This document shows, one piece after another, positions 49,401 to 64,000 of a stretch of DNA of 64,000 nucleotides. Numbering within the stretch: the stretch's first letter is position 1; each line of letters opens with the position of its first letter. This DNA comes from Oscillibacter sp. GTDB taxonomy: Bacteria; Bacillota; Clostridia; Oscillospirales; Oscillospiraceae. A model generated the notes under the pieces. That model was not told where the DNA came from. It saw only the letters and a list, made by a program, of their open reading frames with translations, and searched no databases. A program made the position numbers and the translations under genes. The stretch is taken from positions 89,306-153,305 of the forward strand of contig JAAVHC010000002.1 in NCBI GenBank assembly GCA_014799925.1, in the 5' to 3' direction.

Positions 49401-52400
49401 GGGTCTGGACGCCGCCTCGGCCCTCTGCGAGCGGGGCGCGGACGTCACCATCGCCGAGATGGCTCCCCGCGTGATGCCCCTGCAAACCGACGACTACGCC
49501 GCCGGCGTGTACCAGAAGGTCTTTGAGGACCACGGGTGCCGGTTCCTGCTGGGCATCGGGGCCGCCGACGCGGTGGTGGACGGCGAGGGCAATATTACGG
49601 AAGTGATCCTCTCCACCGGGGAGCACGTGCCCTGCGATTTCATCATCATGGCCGCTGGCGTCCGGCCCCGCATCCAGATCGCGCTGGACAGCGGCATCAG
49701 GGCCGAGAGGGCCATCGAGGTGGACGACCACCTGCGGACCTCCGCCCCGGATGTGTACGCGGCGGGCGACTGCACCGGCCTCTCCGGTGTGTGGCCCGAC
49801 GCTATGGCCCAGGGCAAGGCCGCGGCGGAGAATATGGCCGGGATCAACACGGTGTACGAGAAGCCCTATCCGTTCAAGAACACCAGCAACTTCTTCGGCG
49901 TGACCATGCTGAGCGTGGGCCGGATGGATCTTACCGAGGGCGCGGACGTGATCGTCCACAAAACGCCTGCGGAGTACAAGAAGGCCATCATCACGGGCGG
50001 CAGGCTCACCGGGTATCTGTCTCTGGGGGATATATCCAATCACGGGCTGTATCTGCATCTCATCAAGAACGGCATCGACGTCAGCGATAAGAAGGACAGG
50101 ATTTTCCGTCTGACCTTCGCGGATTTCTATGGTGTCAACGAGAAAAACGGCGAGTACGTTTATACGGTCTGACCGGACGACAAACCAGCGCCGGGACCCT
50201 TACAGGGTCCCGGCGCTGGTTTGTCGTTGTCAACGACTATGATTTCGCATGACCGCTCAATGTGGTCACGCGAAATCGGGAATGCTTTTTCAAGAAAAAG
50301 TACTATTGCTTTCCAGATACCGGGGCAGAAACCGCGCCAGACACCTGGCGATGTACGCCGCGTTTTCCTCCCTCAGCGCCGTATCCTTCTTCGTCCGCAG
50401 ATGGGGAATATAGTACCCCAGTCCCGCCAGATACCGGCAGGCGCAGATGTCCACGTGGAATTTGAACTTCCTGCCATCCGAAGGGTAGTATTGCAGGCCC
50501 TTGGTCAGCACATGGGGCCGCATCTCCTCCCCCTCCCGGAAAGCCGCTTCCAGCGCGTCGGTCAGTTCTCCGTCCCACCGGCTGTACTTGGAGGGGATCA
50601 GCAGCAGGTCCGCCCCGTCCCCCACGCAGTCCAGATTGAGAAAGAGGCGCTTCGCCGCCTGGTTCGCGTGCTTCTTCTTAAAGGCCGAGGCCCCCAGCAG
50701 GGTCCGCTCGTTATTGTCCAGAAACACCAGGCACACCCGCTTGTCGAACCCCGCCTCTCCGGCGGCGGCCAGCAGGGCCAGCACGCCGGAGGAGTTGCCG
50801 TTGGCGTTGCTCTGATTGGCGGGCCCGTAGGCCGCGATCCACAGCTCCGCCACCGCCACCGCCAGAAACAGCGGCAGCATCAGCCCCGGCTGGTTCAGCG
50901 GAAAACTGACCGCCAGCGACAGCAGAAACGCCGCCGCCGCCAGCGCCAGCGCTGACGCGACATGGTAGCACACGTGGGCCGGTACGTTCGTGGGTGAAAC
51001 GAAGTTGGGAATCAGCATCCGGGACCCGGTGTCATAGTGGGCGCAAAGGAAGATTTCCGCCCGTTCCGGGTCTCCGGCCACCACGTTGACGCTGCCGTTG
51101 AACTTACCGTAGGTCTCCTCCGCGGCCTTCCATCCCGCCCGCTTCAGCTCCCGCAGCAGCCATTGGCGGAACTCCTTTTTCTGGGCCCCGGTCTTTCGCA
51201 CCGGGTGGACCGTCAGCAAATATTTTTTCAGATTGTCAATTCCTTCCATCCACGTTTCCCTCTCTCCGCCAATTATAGGGACGCTGGTTCAGCCTTAATC
51301 AACGCCGTGTCGGTTCAAGCAGTTTGAAGCAGCTTCGGTTGTGTACCAGCCTAACAGAAAAACAGGCCAATGTCAAGGCCGTGCGTCTGCCGCATAAGGC
51401 ATGGGGCCGGTTTCCGGCCCTCTTGTTTTCGCGTTTCCGGACCGCGCCCATATAGGAAAATTTATACGGAATTATGGAGCCGGTCGGTCAGTGGCCCTTA
51501 AAATCGCGGCTGATTCCTTCACGTGAAACAAGACAGAATATATAGATGGTATATTTCTGATAAGTTATAACAGTAAAGAGAATTTGTCGCCAATAAAGCC
51601 TCAGGTTTAGGGGGAAAGGTAACAGCCAGACAGAAAAATTTTCCTCTCTGACTACTATTTGTCGCGCAAAAAACGTGGAGAAACAGACTTTCCCCTTGCA
51701 ATTCCTTTTTACCCGTGGTATACTACGGATAATCTGCGAAGAATTTTGGCGAAAGCCGTTTTCTTTTGCCCCTTATTATTGCAAATTATATATTCTGTCT
51801 CAAACCGGCGGAGCGGGCCTTGGCGCGGATGATGGAGCTGAAGCAGTTTATGATCGGTTGGATCGAAAGGTGATATCATTGCAAAAAAACAGCAAAGTGA
51901 CAGAGAGTCTCCAGATTGTACAGCGGTTGGCGGCAATCCTCTTTTTGGGATACGCGGCTCTGATCGTTCTGTTTTACTTCCTGGCCGGAGAGCAGCTGCA
52001 CCTTCGCGAATCCAGAGGAAATATGGAGCTTCCGGCGGCGGACAGCGGCACGGTGGAACTGGTATTCGACAGCGCAGTGGAGCAGATCTTTACGATGGAA
52101 ATTCAGCGGCTGGAACAGATCGACGTACAGTGGGGGACCTATTACCGGCCCAATGCGGGAACTGTTTTACTGGAGCTGGTTGATCTGCGAAGCGGAAACG
52201 AGTTGTTGTCAGCAGCTTTTGATGCTGCGGCTATTACCGAGGGCGGCTTGACCACCCTGACGGCAGAGAAACCGATAGAGGGACTGCACAAAGTCCCATT
52301 GCTGCTGCGAATTACCTCTCCGGACTGCCAACCGGGCAGCGCAGTATCGCCATTGATGAATACGCAGGGTGAGCTGGAGGGCGGAGCGCTCATGCTCAAT

Positions 52401-55400
52401 GGGGAACCATCGACGGGGGTGCTCTGTTTTGCGGTGCGTGGTACAGATTATATCTGGACGGGCCTCCATTACTGGGAGTTCGCGGCGGCGGGCGCATTTC
52501 TGCTGCTGGCGGGGCTGGGGATTGTATCGCTTCGCCTGCGGCAGGGTAAGCGCAGCTATGTGGTGAACGCTGTGATTGCGGTACAAAAATATCGTTTTCT
52601 GATCCGCCAACTGATTTCCAGGGATTTTAAAACCAAGTATAAGCGCTCAGTTCTGGGAATGTTCTGGAGCTTTTTGAATCCGCTGCTGACCATGATTGTG
52701 CAGTATTTCGTCTTCTCCACCATATTTAAGACCGGCATTCCTAATTATCCGGCATATTTGCTGATTGGGATTGTAACCTTCAACTTTTTCACAGAGGCCA
52801 GTGGTATGGCGCTGAGTTCCATCGTGGGAAATGCCGGCTTGATTACCAAGGTCTATATGCCTAAGTACATTTATCCGCTGACACGCGTTATGTCTTCGGT
52901 AGTGAATCTGGGAATTTCATTGATTCCACTGGTGATTGTCTCGCTGGTGACAGGTGTTCAATTCAAAAAATCGGCGGTATTGTCGCTCTTTTTCCTCTGC
53001 TGTGTAATCATTTTTAGTCTGGGGGTGGGACTGCTCCTGTCGGCGGCGATGGTGTTCTTTCGGGATACGCAGTTTCTGTGGGGTGTGCTGAGCATGATAT
53101 GGATGTATATTACGCCGATCTTTTACCCGGAGAGCATATTGTCGGAGAATTTCAGGTTTATTCTGCGGGTCAATCCCCTGTATCATTTTCTGAAAAATAC
53201 CCGGCTTTGCATTTTGGATGGAATTTCACCGGAACCGGCGGTATATGTGCAGTGCGCGTTAATGGCATTAGGAGCGCTGGTGGTTGGCGCGCTGGTGTTC
53301 CGGAAAAGCCAGGACCGGTTTGTCCTGTATCTGTGAGGGTAGGATATGAGCAGAACGGTGATTGAAGTATCAGATGTTTCCATGCGGTTCCGGATGAACA
53401 GCGATAAGATCATGTCGCTGAAGGAATTCGTAACTACCGCGGTACGGGGAAAGCTGCAATATCAGGAGTTTACGGCGCTGGACCACGTATCCTTCGAGGT
53501 AAAAAAGGGTGAGACATTGGGGCTGATTGGACGGAACGGCGCGGGAAAGAGCACGATGCTGAAGATCATCTCCGGAATTCTGAAGCCTACGGAAGGAAGT
53601 GTGGTCTGCCGCGGAAACGTGGTGCCCATGCTGGAGTTGGGGTCTGGTTTTGATTTTGACCTGACAGGCCGGGAGAATATTTTCCTCAATGGTGCGATTC
53701 TGGGATATAACGAGAAATTTCTGAACGCAAAGTATGACGAGATTGTGGAATTTTCCGAGCTGGGGCAGTTCATTGAGGCCCCTATCCGCAACTATTCCTC
53801 GGGGATGCTGGCGAGACTGGCGTTTTCTGTTGCCACGGTGGTGAACCCGGAGATTCTGATTGTAGACGAGATTTTGTCCGTGGGCGACGCCCAGTTCCAG
53901 GAGAAGAGCCGGAGGCGGATGCTGGAGCTCATGGGCGGCGGCACGACGGTGCTGTTTGTGTCCCACAGCATTGACCAGATCCGGGAGATGTGCTCTCGGG
54001 TGGTTTGGCTGGAGCGGGGAGAAATAAAGATGTATGGTGAAGCGGCAGAGGTATGTGAAGCGTATGAACACCAATGAACCTCTGATCTCTGTGCTTATGG
54101 GAGTGCGATATATTCGGGATGACCTGTTTTTTTTGAAACGAGCTGTGGCGTCCATAATGGCGCAGACGTACCAGCGGATTGAACTGCTGATCTGTGACGA
54201 CGGCTCCACTTCCGGAGCGGCTGAATATTTGGCTGAGGCCGCAAGGAAAGATCTCCGAATACGGCTGATACGCAGGCCTGGCTGTCTGGACCTGGCCAGC
54301 AAGCTCAACCTGTGTCTGACCGCGGCCAAAGGAGCATATATTGCCCGAATGGATGATGATGACTACTCACGATCAGACAGGCTGGAAAAGCAGGTTTCCT
54401 TTTTGCTTGAAAACAAAGACATCGCTTTCGTAGGTTGTAATGTGGATCTGTACCGGAATGGCGAAAAGGTAGGCCGGTGGGAATTCCCTGAGCGCCCGAT
54501 GGTTCGGGATTTCTACATAAACCAGCCCTATATCCACCCGACCCTGATGTTTCATCGGGAGGCATTGGAAGTGGTAAAAGGGTACTCGGAGGATCGCCGC
54601 CAGGTGCTCTGCGAAGATTACGACCTGCTGCTGCGGCTATACGCCGAGGGATATCAGGGGGCCAATCTACAGGAGGTACTCTTTGACTACACCCTTCCGG
54701 CTACCGCCAGAGGCAGCCGCAGGATGGGGCACAGATGGAACGAAACGGTGACCCGTTGGCAGAGGTTCAAAAATCTGGGTGTCCTGCCTGGGGCCCTGCC
54801 CTGGGTGGTCAAGCCTTTGGCGGTAGGCCTGCTGCCGGAATCATTACTGAAAGGATTAAAGGATCGGAAAAGGAGGGCAGGCAAAAATGAGCGGTATCAA
54901 AATTTTTGTCTCCCACCGGATCGACATCAATAGTGAGCTGGTGGATAACCCCCTTTATGTTCCCGTGCGCTGCGGGGCTGTCTTCGACTCCCAAAATCCC
55001 ATGGGCATTCCGGGGGAGGACACAGGGGACAATATCTCGGACAGGCGCATGAGCTTTTGTGAGTTTACGGTGCAATACTGGGCGTGGAAAAACGTCCAGG
55101 CGGAGTATTACGGCCTGTGTCATTACCGCCGGTACTTATCCTTTGCGCCAAAGAGGTTCAAGATTGATGAAGCAGGGATGATCTATGTTCCTGTTATGAC
55201 CGAGGGAAGCAAGCGGAAGTACGGGCTTTTGAATGCCAGGGCCATGGAGCAGGAGATCCGGGATTACGATATTCTCGTTTCAGAATACGCGCCGGTGAAA
55301 AACATCCCCACCCCGAGAGGAAAACAGGAGACCGTTCGGGCCATGTGGGAAGCCCATGAGGGCGTTTTCTTTGATGATAAGGCGATAGAGCTGCTCTTCC

Positions 55401-58400
55401 GGCTGATTGACGAGTCAGCGCCGGAGTACAGCGCATCTGCCCGGGAATATTTTGCCGGAGGCTTGCATCGGGGCTATAACTGTTACATTTTGAAGAGGGA
55501 CCTGTTTTTCCGTCTCTGCGAGTTCCAGTTTCCCATTATGTTTGAGGTGGAGCGGCGCCTGGATACCACGGGATATACCCAGACTATGCGCCGAACCCCG
55601 GCGTTTCTTGGGGAAATGCTTTATGGGATCTTTATTTATCACATCACCACGAGAGAACAGTGGCGTGTGAAACAATTGCAGCTGGTCTACTTCCGGGATA
55701 CGGGCCGTCTCAAAAACAGCGGCGACCTTTTCAAACGTGTAGTTTGGGCATGGATCGATCTGATGCTGAGGGCGATTATCGATCCAATCATGCCGAAAGG
55801 CTCCCGACAGCGAGAGTTTTTGAAGAAGATATATTATAGAGTAACTCCGGCGAAGCAGCGCGGGGTAGCCAATATTGAATTATGAGGAGCGGCAGAAAGA
55901 GATGAGTAAGAAAAAGTACAAGCCTGTGCCTGACGTGGAGTGTCTGAAATACCATGGTACGCCAGAAAAACCCGATATCAAAATCTTTGTGTCTCACCGG
56001 ATTGATCAGGATAGTGAAACTATTGATAATCCGCTCTATATCCCCGTTCGCTGCGGCGCGGTTTTTGATGAGCGCGAAGGCGTGACGATGCTGGGTGATG
56101 ATACGGGAGAGAATATTTCGGAACGGCGGTTGAGCTTTTGCGAACTTACGGTCCAATATTGGGCATGGAAGAATATAAAAGCGGATTACTATGGCTTGTG
56201 CCACTATAGGAGATATTTTTCATTTTCTGATAAAAAGCATGACGAAGATATTTGGGGAAACATTAACTATAACTTTATATCCAGTGATGCTGTAAAGGAA
56301 TTAGGAAATAGTGAAGATCAAATGAGAAAAGCGATATGCCAGAGCGATCTGATTATTTCGACTCCTTTTATTGATAAATATTCTGTATATAAGCAGTACG
56401 AGGGGGTTCCTGCTTTACACATTGAAGATCTGGAAGAGTGTATCAAAATAATTGAAAAACATTATCCTGAATATGCAAGTTCAGCAAAAAAATATTTGTT
56501 TGGGAAAAATTTTTATCCATGTTGCATGTTTGTGATGAATCATGTGCTTTTTGATCAGTACTGTACTTTTTTGTTTGGAGTATTAGAAATATTTCACAAA
56601 AATAAATCCTACGAAAATTACGGACAGGAGGCTATGCGAACTGCGGGTCATCTTGGTGAGCGCCTGCTTGGTGTCTTTGCTACGCACTATATTGACAAGA
56701 AAAAAGCCGCTGAAGAAGATGCTAAACTTAAGATTTTGCAGCGATCAATTTTTTGGAATACAGAAAAGAATGAGTTGCCTAAACCGGCATTTTCAAATCA
56801 AAATATTCCGATTGTTTTATCAAGCAGCGATTATTATGTTCCATACGCGGCGGCAACACTTATGTCGGTTGTACAACATAGTTCTGAAGAGTACAATTAC
56901 GATTTTATTTTTTTAGTGAGCGCAATTTCTGATAAAAGTAAAAATTTACTGAAATCAATCATAAAGCAATATCCTAATATGTCAATCAGATTTTTTTGCG
57001 TGGTTCCTGTTATAAGTCAATATAGGTTTATCGCAAATAATCATATAAGTGTAGAAACGTTTTACCGATTGTTCGTGCAAAAAATTTTTAGGCATTATGA
57101 AAAAATTGTATATCTGGATAGTGACCTTTTAATCAGAAAAGATATCGCAACTCTATATAATATTGATATCGGCAACAATCTCATTGCTGCCACTATAGAT
57201 GCTGATTGGCTGGGACAATATAATGGAGCGATACCAACTGTAAAAAAATACTGTAGAGAAGTCTTAAAGCTAAAGGACCCTTATTCGTATTTCCAAGCTG
57301 GTGTTCTTGTCTTTAATATTAAAGAGATGGCGAAGACATTTGGTGAGACTGAACTGGCTGAATTTGGAAGTAAATGCGAATATATGTATGTGGACCAGGA
57401 TGTCCTTAATGTAAAGTGCCAAGGCAGAGTTTACTTTTTAGATATTCGCTGGAATATTATGTCGGCTTGCGGAGGAGGAAGAACTCAAAATATAAAAACA
57501 TTTACTCCCGTTAATGTAAAGGATTTATATTTTTGCGGAAGAAAAGATCCATATATTATTCATTATGCGGGATATCTGAAACCATGGGATGATCCAAGTG
57601 AGGATTTTGCTCAGGAATTTTGGGAGTCTATTAGAGGCACAATTTTATATGAAATTATTCTGCAAAGATTGGATTCTCACGTATCATGGCACACATCAGC
57701 TGATTACATAAATTGGTATAGCGCCAATGCGATGCACCTCTCAAAATTTGAACTTTGGCTAAAGCGAATTTCTACTGGAGTTTTTCCATTGGGAAGTCTG
57801 CGCAGGGAGAAGTTAAAGAATATTTATTTTAGATTATTCAAAAGGCACAAACAAAAATAAGCTGTTTTATCTAGTGCAGTTCACGCCCAATGTTTTTGTA
57901 AGAAAGTTTATTGCTTTTAATGCACAAATATCGTCCGTCGAAGAAGTGGTTTTGGAAAGGCAAAGAGGTCTATGAATGAAATAAATCAGAGGGCATCGCG
58001 TTTTTTTCCTCCGTCGGCCTACGAATTTCGTGGGGAAATAGAACGTTTAGCGGTCCAAATACAGGAGCATGCCACAGCCTGCGCAGAAATCCAGGCACGA
58101 CTTGATGACGTACTGAAACTTGGTCCGGAGCTGTCAGCTGTCCGAAATGAAACGGCAAAGGCGGACGTGGAAATCCAGGCACAGCTTGATGACGTACTGA
58201 AACTCGGTCCGGAGTTATCAGCCGTCCGAAATGAAGCGGCAAAGACGGCTGCGGAAATCCAGGCACAGGCACAGATGTTTCGGGTCGCATTGGAACAATT
58301 GCGGGAAGGGCAGCGGTCTCTTGAAACGAGGCTGGACTCGATCATTGGCGGAATTTCAGGATTATATCAAAAGGACTATCCCCTGAATGTAGAGTTTGAA

Positions 58401-61400
58401 CGAGCGTATTACAGGGACTTTCCGGTCTGCTCTTCGCCGGAGGCCCCGGAGTTTCAGGAGGATTTCCTTTCCCTCGTTCACGGCCTGGACGCGAAAAGCG
58501 TGGAAACTGTCGTATTGGCGCTTCAGCGCATAAGGCTGATCCAAAAGACCACAGATTCCTTTGTCGATCTTTATTCCAAAGAAGAAAAGGGCATGATGCG
58601 GCAGCTCACAGAGCACTTTTACAGCAATATACTCCAGCTTTCAGAGGGAAAGTACTTTTACAAGGGATATCTGCTGCCGGTTAACCATTTTGAGCCGTGC
58701 GTATTCATTGACAAATGCGGACTGCCCTACTTAGAGCATCCGGAGCGGCTGAGGGAGCGTGATATCATTGACGCCGGGGCTTTCATAGGCGATTCCGCCT
58801 TGGTTTTATCGTCGTTGACCAACCGCAGGGTATACGCCTTTGAACCAACTCCTGTAAACTATGAGCATATGATACAAACAATAAAAATGAACGGTTTAAA
58901 TTCTGTGGAACCCTGTCCATACGCGCTTGGTGGTGAGCGGGGAAAGATTACAATTTCAATTAGTGATTCCTCCAGCACACAATTTGAAAATGAGGCAATC
59001 TCTTATGAAGGATCTGTAGAAGTGGAAATGACGACGATAGATGATTTCGTCCATACACACGATTTGCGGCTCGGCCTGATCAAGGCGGATATAGAGGGCG
59101 CTGAAAGCCTCATGCTGCAGGGGGCGGTCGAGACGATCAAAACGCAGAAACCGGCGTTGCTAATCAACATTTATCATAACGCAAATGACTTTTTCAAAAT
59201 CAAGCCTTGGCTGGAGGCGCTTGATTTGGGTTACAAATTCAAAATAAGACATCCTGTGGGCGGCACGGTGATGACAGAGACAATTCTAATTGCGGAAGTA
59301 TAGAGAGTGGAGGTCATTTTATGAAAGTTGTTATTCTAGCCGGCGGCTTCGGCACCCGGATCAGCGAAGAATCTCAATTCAAGCCAAAACCTATGGTGGA
59401 TCTGGGCGGTATGCCCATTCTTCTCCACATTATGAAGTTATACAGCCACCACGGATTCAATGAGTTCGTGATTTGCGCGGGCTATAAGCAGCATGTCATC
59501 AAGGAGTATTTTGCTGACTATTTCCTTCACACCTCGGATATTACATATGACTTCACCAACGGCCACAATGAGATGATTGTCCACTACAGTTCTTCCGAAC
59601 CCTGGAGGGTCACAGTGGTGGATACCGGGCTCAACACTATGACCGGGGGCCGGGTGAAACGTGTGAAGGAGTATGTGGGAGACGAGCCCTTTATGCTTAC
59701 CTACGGAGACGGAGTCTCCGACCTGAACGTCACTGAGCTTGTAAAGTTCCATAAGTCTCATGGGAAAGTGGTCACTATGTCCGCCTATAACGCCGGTCAG
59801 CGTTTTGGCGTACTGGATATCAACGGGGATGGCATGGTCAACGAGTTCCGGGAAAAGACCCGGGGAGACGGCAATCTTATCAACATTGGCTTCATGGTCT
59901 GCCAGCCGGAATTTATGGATTATATTCAGGGGGACGACACTGTTTTGGAAAAAGATCCTCTGGAAACCGTGGCAAAGCAGGGCCAGCTTATGGCTTATAA
60001 GCACACCGGCTTCTGGCAGTGCATGGACACGGTGCGGGAAAAGGAGCAGCTGGAAAAGCTATGGACCAGCGGACAGGCTCCTTGGAAAGTGTGGTAAGAC
60101 GGATGGCATACATAGATTTTGAATTCTATAAGGGAAAGCGGGTCTTTGTCACCGGGCATACCGGGTTCAAGGGGACCTGGCTCTGCCGCGTTCTGGCAGG
60201 CGCCGGGGCTATCGTCACCGGTTATTCTCTGAAGCCGCCAACCACTCCCGCGCTCTTTCCCATGGCGGGGCTGGAGGGAAAGATGACCTCAGTCATCCAT
60301 GATATTCTGGACTTTGATGTGCTCTTTGCCGCATTTCAGGCCGCCCAGCCGGAGATTGTTCTTCACCTGGCGGCTCAGCCCATTGTCCGGGACAGCTATA
60401 AGGACCCGGCCTGCACCTATGAGACCAATGTGATGGGTACAGTGAACATCCTGGAGTGCGTCCGGCGGACAAGCTGTGTGAGGAGTTTCCTCAACGTAAC
60501 TACCGACAAGGTCTACCACAACAACGAATGGGTGTGGGGCTACCGTGAGGAGGAGCCGCTGGACGGCTTCGATCCCTATTCCAACTCCAAGTCCTGCTCG
60601 GAGTTGGTGACCCACAGCTACAGGAGCAGCTTTTTCGCTGACGGCAGGGCTGCGATTTCTACGGCACGGGCAGGCAATGTCATTGGCGGCGGCGACTTTG
60701 CCAATGACCGCATTATTCCCGACTGTGTCCGGGCGGTAAAAGAGAGAAAGAGCATCATTGTCCGCAATCCTTACTCCACCAGGCCCTATCAGCACGTGCT
60801 GGAGCCGTTGCTGGCCTATCTGATGATCGCCCAGCGGCAGTACGAGGACAGGAAATTTGCCGGGTGGTACAATGTGGGGCCGGACGAGTGCGACTGTGTG
60901 ACCACCGGAGAGCTGGTGGACCTGTTCTGCCGTACCTGGGGGGAGGGGATTTCCTGGGAGAACCGGGCGGAACCCGACGCCCCCCATGAGGCTAATTTTC
61001 TGAAACTGGACTGCTCCAGGCTGAAGTCTGTTTTCGGCTGGCGTCCCCGGTGGCATATGACCCAGGCCATTGAAAAAACGGTGGAGTGGACCCGCGTGTG
61101 GCTTGAAGGCGGGGACATCCCGGCCGTGATGGACCGGCAGATTGAGGAGTATATGGAGGTTTGAGGATGAAAAAGGTGATTATTTCCGGAGCCAACGGAT
61201 TTGTCGGCGGGGCGCTGGTCAGAGAGCTTTTGCAGCACGATTACCGTATCTGCGCCCTGGATCGGGAGGGCTGCTGCGGGAACCTGCCCGAGGATGAAAG
61301 AGTGACGTTTATTCCCTGCGATTTGGCGGAAATGGAGCGTTTGAAGGAAAAACTGCCCGTGGACGACTATGACGCCTTTTATCATTTCGCCTGGGTGGGC

Positions 61401-64000
61401 AGCGCTGGCCCCGCCCGGGCGGATACGGCGCTCCAGCTGCAAAACGCCCAGTGGACGGTGGATTCCCTTCGAGTGGCAAAGGAGCTGGGCTGTAAGCGGT
61501 TTTTGTGCGCGGGCAGCATCATGGAGCATGAGACTATGGCGGCCGCATACACCCAGGGGAACCAACCGGGCATGGGGTATATCTACGGCGGCGGCAAGCT
61601 GATCGCCCATGTGATGTGTATGTCTGTGGCGGCCCAAATCGGCATAGACCTCATCTGGCCGGAAATCACCAACGCCTATGGCGTAGGCGAAAAAAGCCCC
61701 CGAATGGTGAATACCACTATTCAAAAATGTATTCGGAGAGAAGCGCCCCGGTTTACGGCGGGAACGCAGAATTATGATTTCGTATATATTGACGATGTGG
61801 CCCGGGCCTTCCGGCTCATTGGGGAGCGCGGTAAGCCCTTCCATGAATACCTGATCGGCAGCTCCACCGCCCGGCCGCTGAAGGAATTCCTGCTGGAGAT
61901 GCAGGCCGCTGTCGCTCCTGATTTACCCTTCCAGTTCGGGGACATCCCCTTTACCGGGACTGATCTGCCTTTATCCAGGTTTGACTGCTCCCGGACCGAG
62001 GCGGATACCGGTTTCCGGGCGGAGGTCAGCTTTGCTGAGGGCTGCAGGCGGACGATGGAGTGGTGGAAGAAGGTTCAGCGGGAGGAATCGAAATGAATCA
62101 GAAATGGAATTTTCTGGAGACGGAGATTGACGGGCTCATTGAGGTGACCCCATTCAATGCTGACGACATCCGGGGATGCTTTACCAAGGACTATTCAAAA
62201 GAGGTCTTTGAGGCAAATGGTATCCGCCACAACCTGGCGGAGGTCTTTTACACCACCAGCCGCAAGGGGGTCATCCGTGCCCTCCACTTCCAGCGCGTGG
62301 TGCAGCAGCCCAAGCTGGTGCGATGCATCTGGGGCCATGTGTGGGATGTGGTGGTGGATCTGCGGAAGGAGAGCCCTGCGTTTAAAAAATGGCTGGCTTT
62401 TGACCTGATTGGGGAAAAGCACAACGAGATTCTTGTACCCGCCGGCTGCGCCCACGGCTACCTGGTGCTGGAGGATTCCATTGTCTCCTACAAGTGCGGG
62501 GAAAAGTTCTATGGAGAGTACGACGACGGTATCCTGTGGAACGACCCGGACATCGGCGTGGCGTGGCCCCTGGAGCTGATTGGCGGTGAGGAAAAACTGA
62601 TTTTAGCGGATAAGGATATAAACCTCCAGAGTTTCCGGCAATTTGTGGAGGCTTACGGTGGATTTTGAGATAGACGCGCTTATTGTAGGCTGTGGCCTGT
62701 GCGGCTCTGTGATTGCCAGGGAACTGGCGGAAGCGGGGAAAAAGGTAGTCGTTTGGGAACGGCGGAGTCACATCGGCGGAAATATGTATGACTATATGGA
62801 TGACTATGGTTTCCTGGTGCAAAAATATGGTCCTCACACGTTCCACACGAAGAAAAAAGAACTATATGACTATATGTGCCGCTATGCGTCCTGGCAGCCG
62901 TACAAGCTGACCTGCGGAGCGGTGTGGGACGGGAAGTATACGCCCACGCCATTTAATTTTACGACCATCGACACGTTTTTCCCGCCGGAGAAAGCCGCAA
63001 AGCTGAAAGAGACGCTGAAAAAAGCCTTTGCCGGACGGGAGTTTGCCACCGTGGTCGAAGTATTGGACCATCCGGACCCGGATGTTCGAGGCTATGGGGA
63101 GTATCTGTTTCAAAATGATTACGCGCCCTATGCGGCAAAGCAGTGGGGAGTATCGCCCGGTGAGATCGATCTCAGTGTGCTCAAGCGGGTGCCCCTCCGG
63201 TTTTCCTATGACGAGGGATATTTTGACGATCCGTACCAGGTGATGCCGGCAGATTCCTTTACCCGCTTTTTTGAAAATCTGCTGGACCATCCTGATATTG
63301 AGGTAAAACTGGGAGTGGAGGCATTGGAGCATCTGCGGCCTCAAGATGGGAAACTTTTAATAGACGGGCGGGAGAATGACTTTCCGGTGGTATACACGGG
63401 AGCGATAGATGAGTTGTTTGACGGGGTCTATGGACATCTGCCATACCGTTCCCTGCGGTTTGAGTGGAAGTATGAGGCCGGGGACGGTCTCCAGCCCGCC
63501 CCCGTGGTGGCCTATCCCCAGGAGGCGGGGTATACCCGGATCACCGAGTATAAAAAACTGCCGGTACAAAACAGGCCGGGAACCAGCTATGCGGTAGAAT
63601 ATCCTCTGCCGTATCGGGAAGGGGTACAGCTGGAGCCCTATTATCCGGTGCTGACGGCAGAGAGTCAGGAACAGTATGCCAAATACAAGGCGTTGGCCAA
63701 TCAGGTTCCCAACCTGATTTTATGCGGCCGATTGGCTGACTTTAAGTACTATAACATGGATCAGGCTCTGGAGAGGGCTCTGACAATAAGTAAGGTTCTT
63801 TTATGATGCACGGAGGTAAGTGCGCTGATGAAGCGTTAGCATGAAAGTGTTGGCTAAACAGGCGACAAAGGGAGAGAGAAGAATGCTATTCAGTACATAT
63901 AAGTTTATTTTTGTTTTTTTGCCCATTGTTTTCTTTGGGTATTACGCGCTCTTAAAGCTCAACAAATTCAGTTTAGAAAAGGTATGGCTGATCGCGGCAT

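Overview
The window reads as a chromosomal segment of an anaerobic, GC-rich Clostridia bacterium, most likely an Oscillospiraceae-type gut organism. Grounds: AAGGAGG-type ribosome sites, sigma-A style promoters, Gram-positive lipoprotein signals, S-layer homology motifs, and acetyl-CoA synthase plus carbon monoxide dehydrogenase, which point to the Wood-Ljungdahl pathway. I see no tRNA, rRNA, CRISPR array, transposase or phage gene.

Layout. (1) 1-7506, minus strand: an operon of class II aldolase, phosphofructokinase with pyrophosphate-type residues, a divergent triose-phosphate isomerase, an alpha/beta hydrolase, a LarA-family (nickel-pincer racemase/epimerase) protein and a taurine/sulfonate-type ABC importer. 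(2) 7743-11053: a large hybrid histidine kinase. (3) 11277-17973: acetyl-CoA synthase (acsB), an ECF sigma/anti-sigma pair bracketed by inverted hairpin repeats, then the corrinoid-protein activator (acsV/RACo) and a tiny Cys-rich protein. (4) 17981-34808: an accessory carbon-source locus. A GntR regulator with two hydrolases and an FAD oxidoreductase diverges from a second FAD oxidoreductase and a sugar-type ABC importer; a secreted SLH/transglutaminase protein, an SDR dehydrogenase, a sulfatase with no signal peptide, a leucine-rich-repeat/metallo-beta-lactamase fusion and a YesL-like membrane protein follow. (5) 35025-44679: regulators and housekeeping genes, including a ParB-like/BMP fusion coupled to a phosphoesterase, cysS, cysE and a DEAD-box helicase. 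(6) 44679-51249: an orphan oligopeptide-binding lipoprotein, the cooS-cooF-FAD/NAD oxidoreductase operon and an M28-like membrane protein with altered active-site residues. (7) 51696-64000: a surface polysaccharide cluster with an ABC-2 exporter, glycosyltransferases, an FkbM methyltransferase, CDP-deoxyhexose synthesis, UDP-galactopyranose mutase and the start of an MBOAT acyltransferase.

How the genes work together. acsB and acsV belong to the methyl/CO condensation end of the Wood-Ljungdahl pathway. cooS-cooF-FNOR, 30 kb away, would link CO/CO2 redox to NAD(P)H. The first operon looks like import of a small anionic compound joined to a hydroxy-acid epimerisation and a hexose-phosphate to triose-phosphate module; its substrate is unknown.

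The strongest unexplained structure is a family of hairpin repeats. Two homologous, apparently non-coding elements of about 470-500 bp (near 37.0-37.5 kb and 42.8-43.3 kb) share a core with a conserved long-range pairing, and each is closed by inverted copies of a TACTTTT/AAAAGTA palindrome module. The same module in inverted orientation brackets the ECF sigma cassette between acsB and acsV. Single palindromes occur elsewhere.
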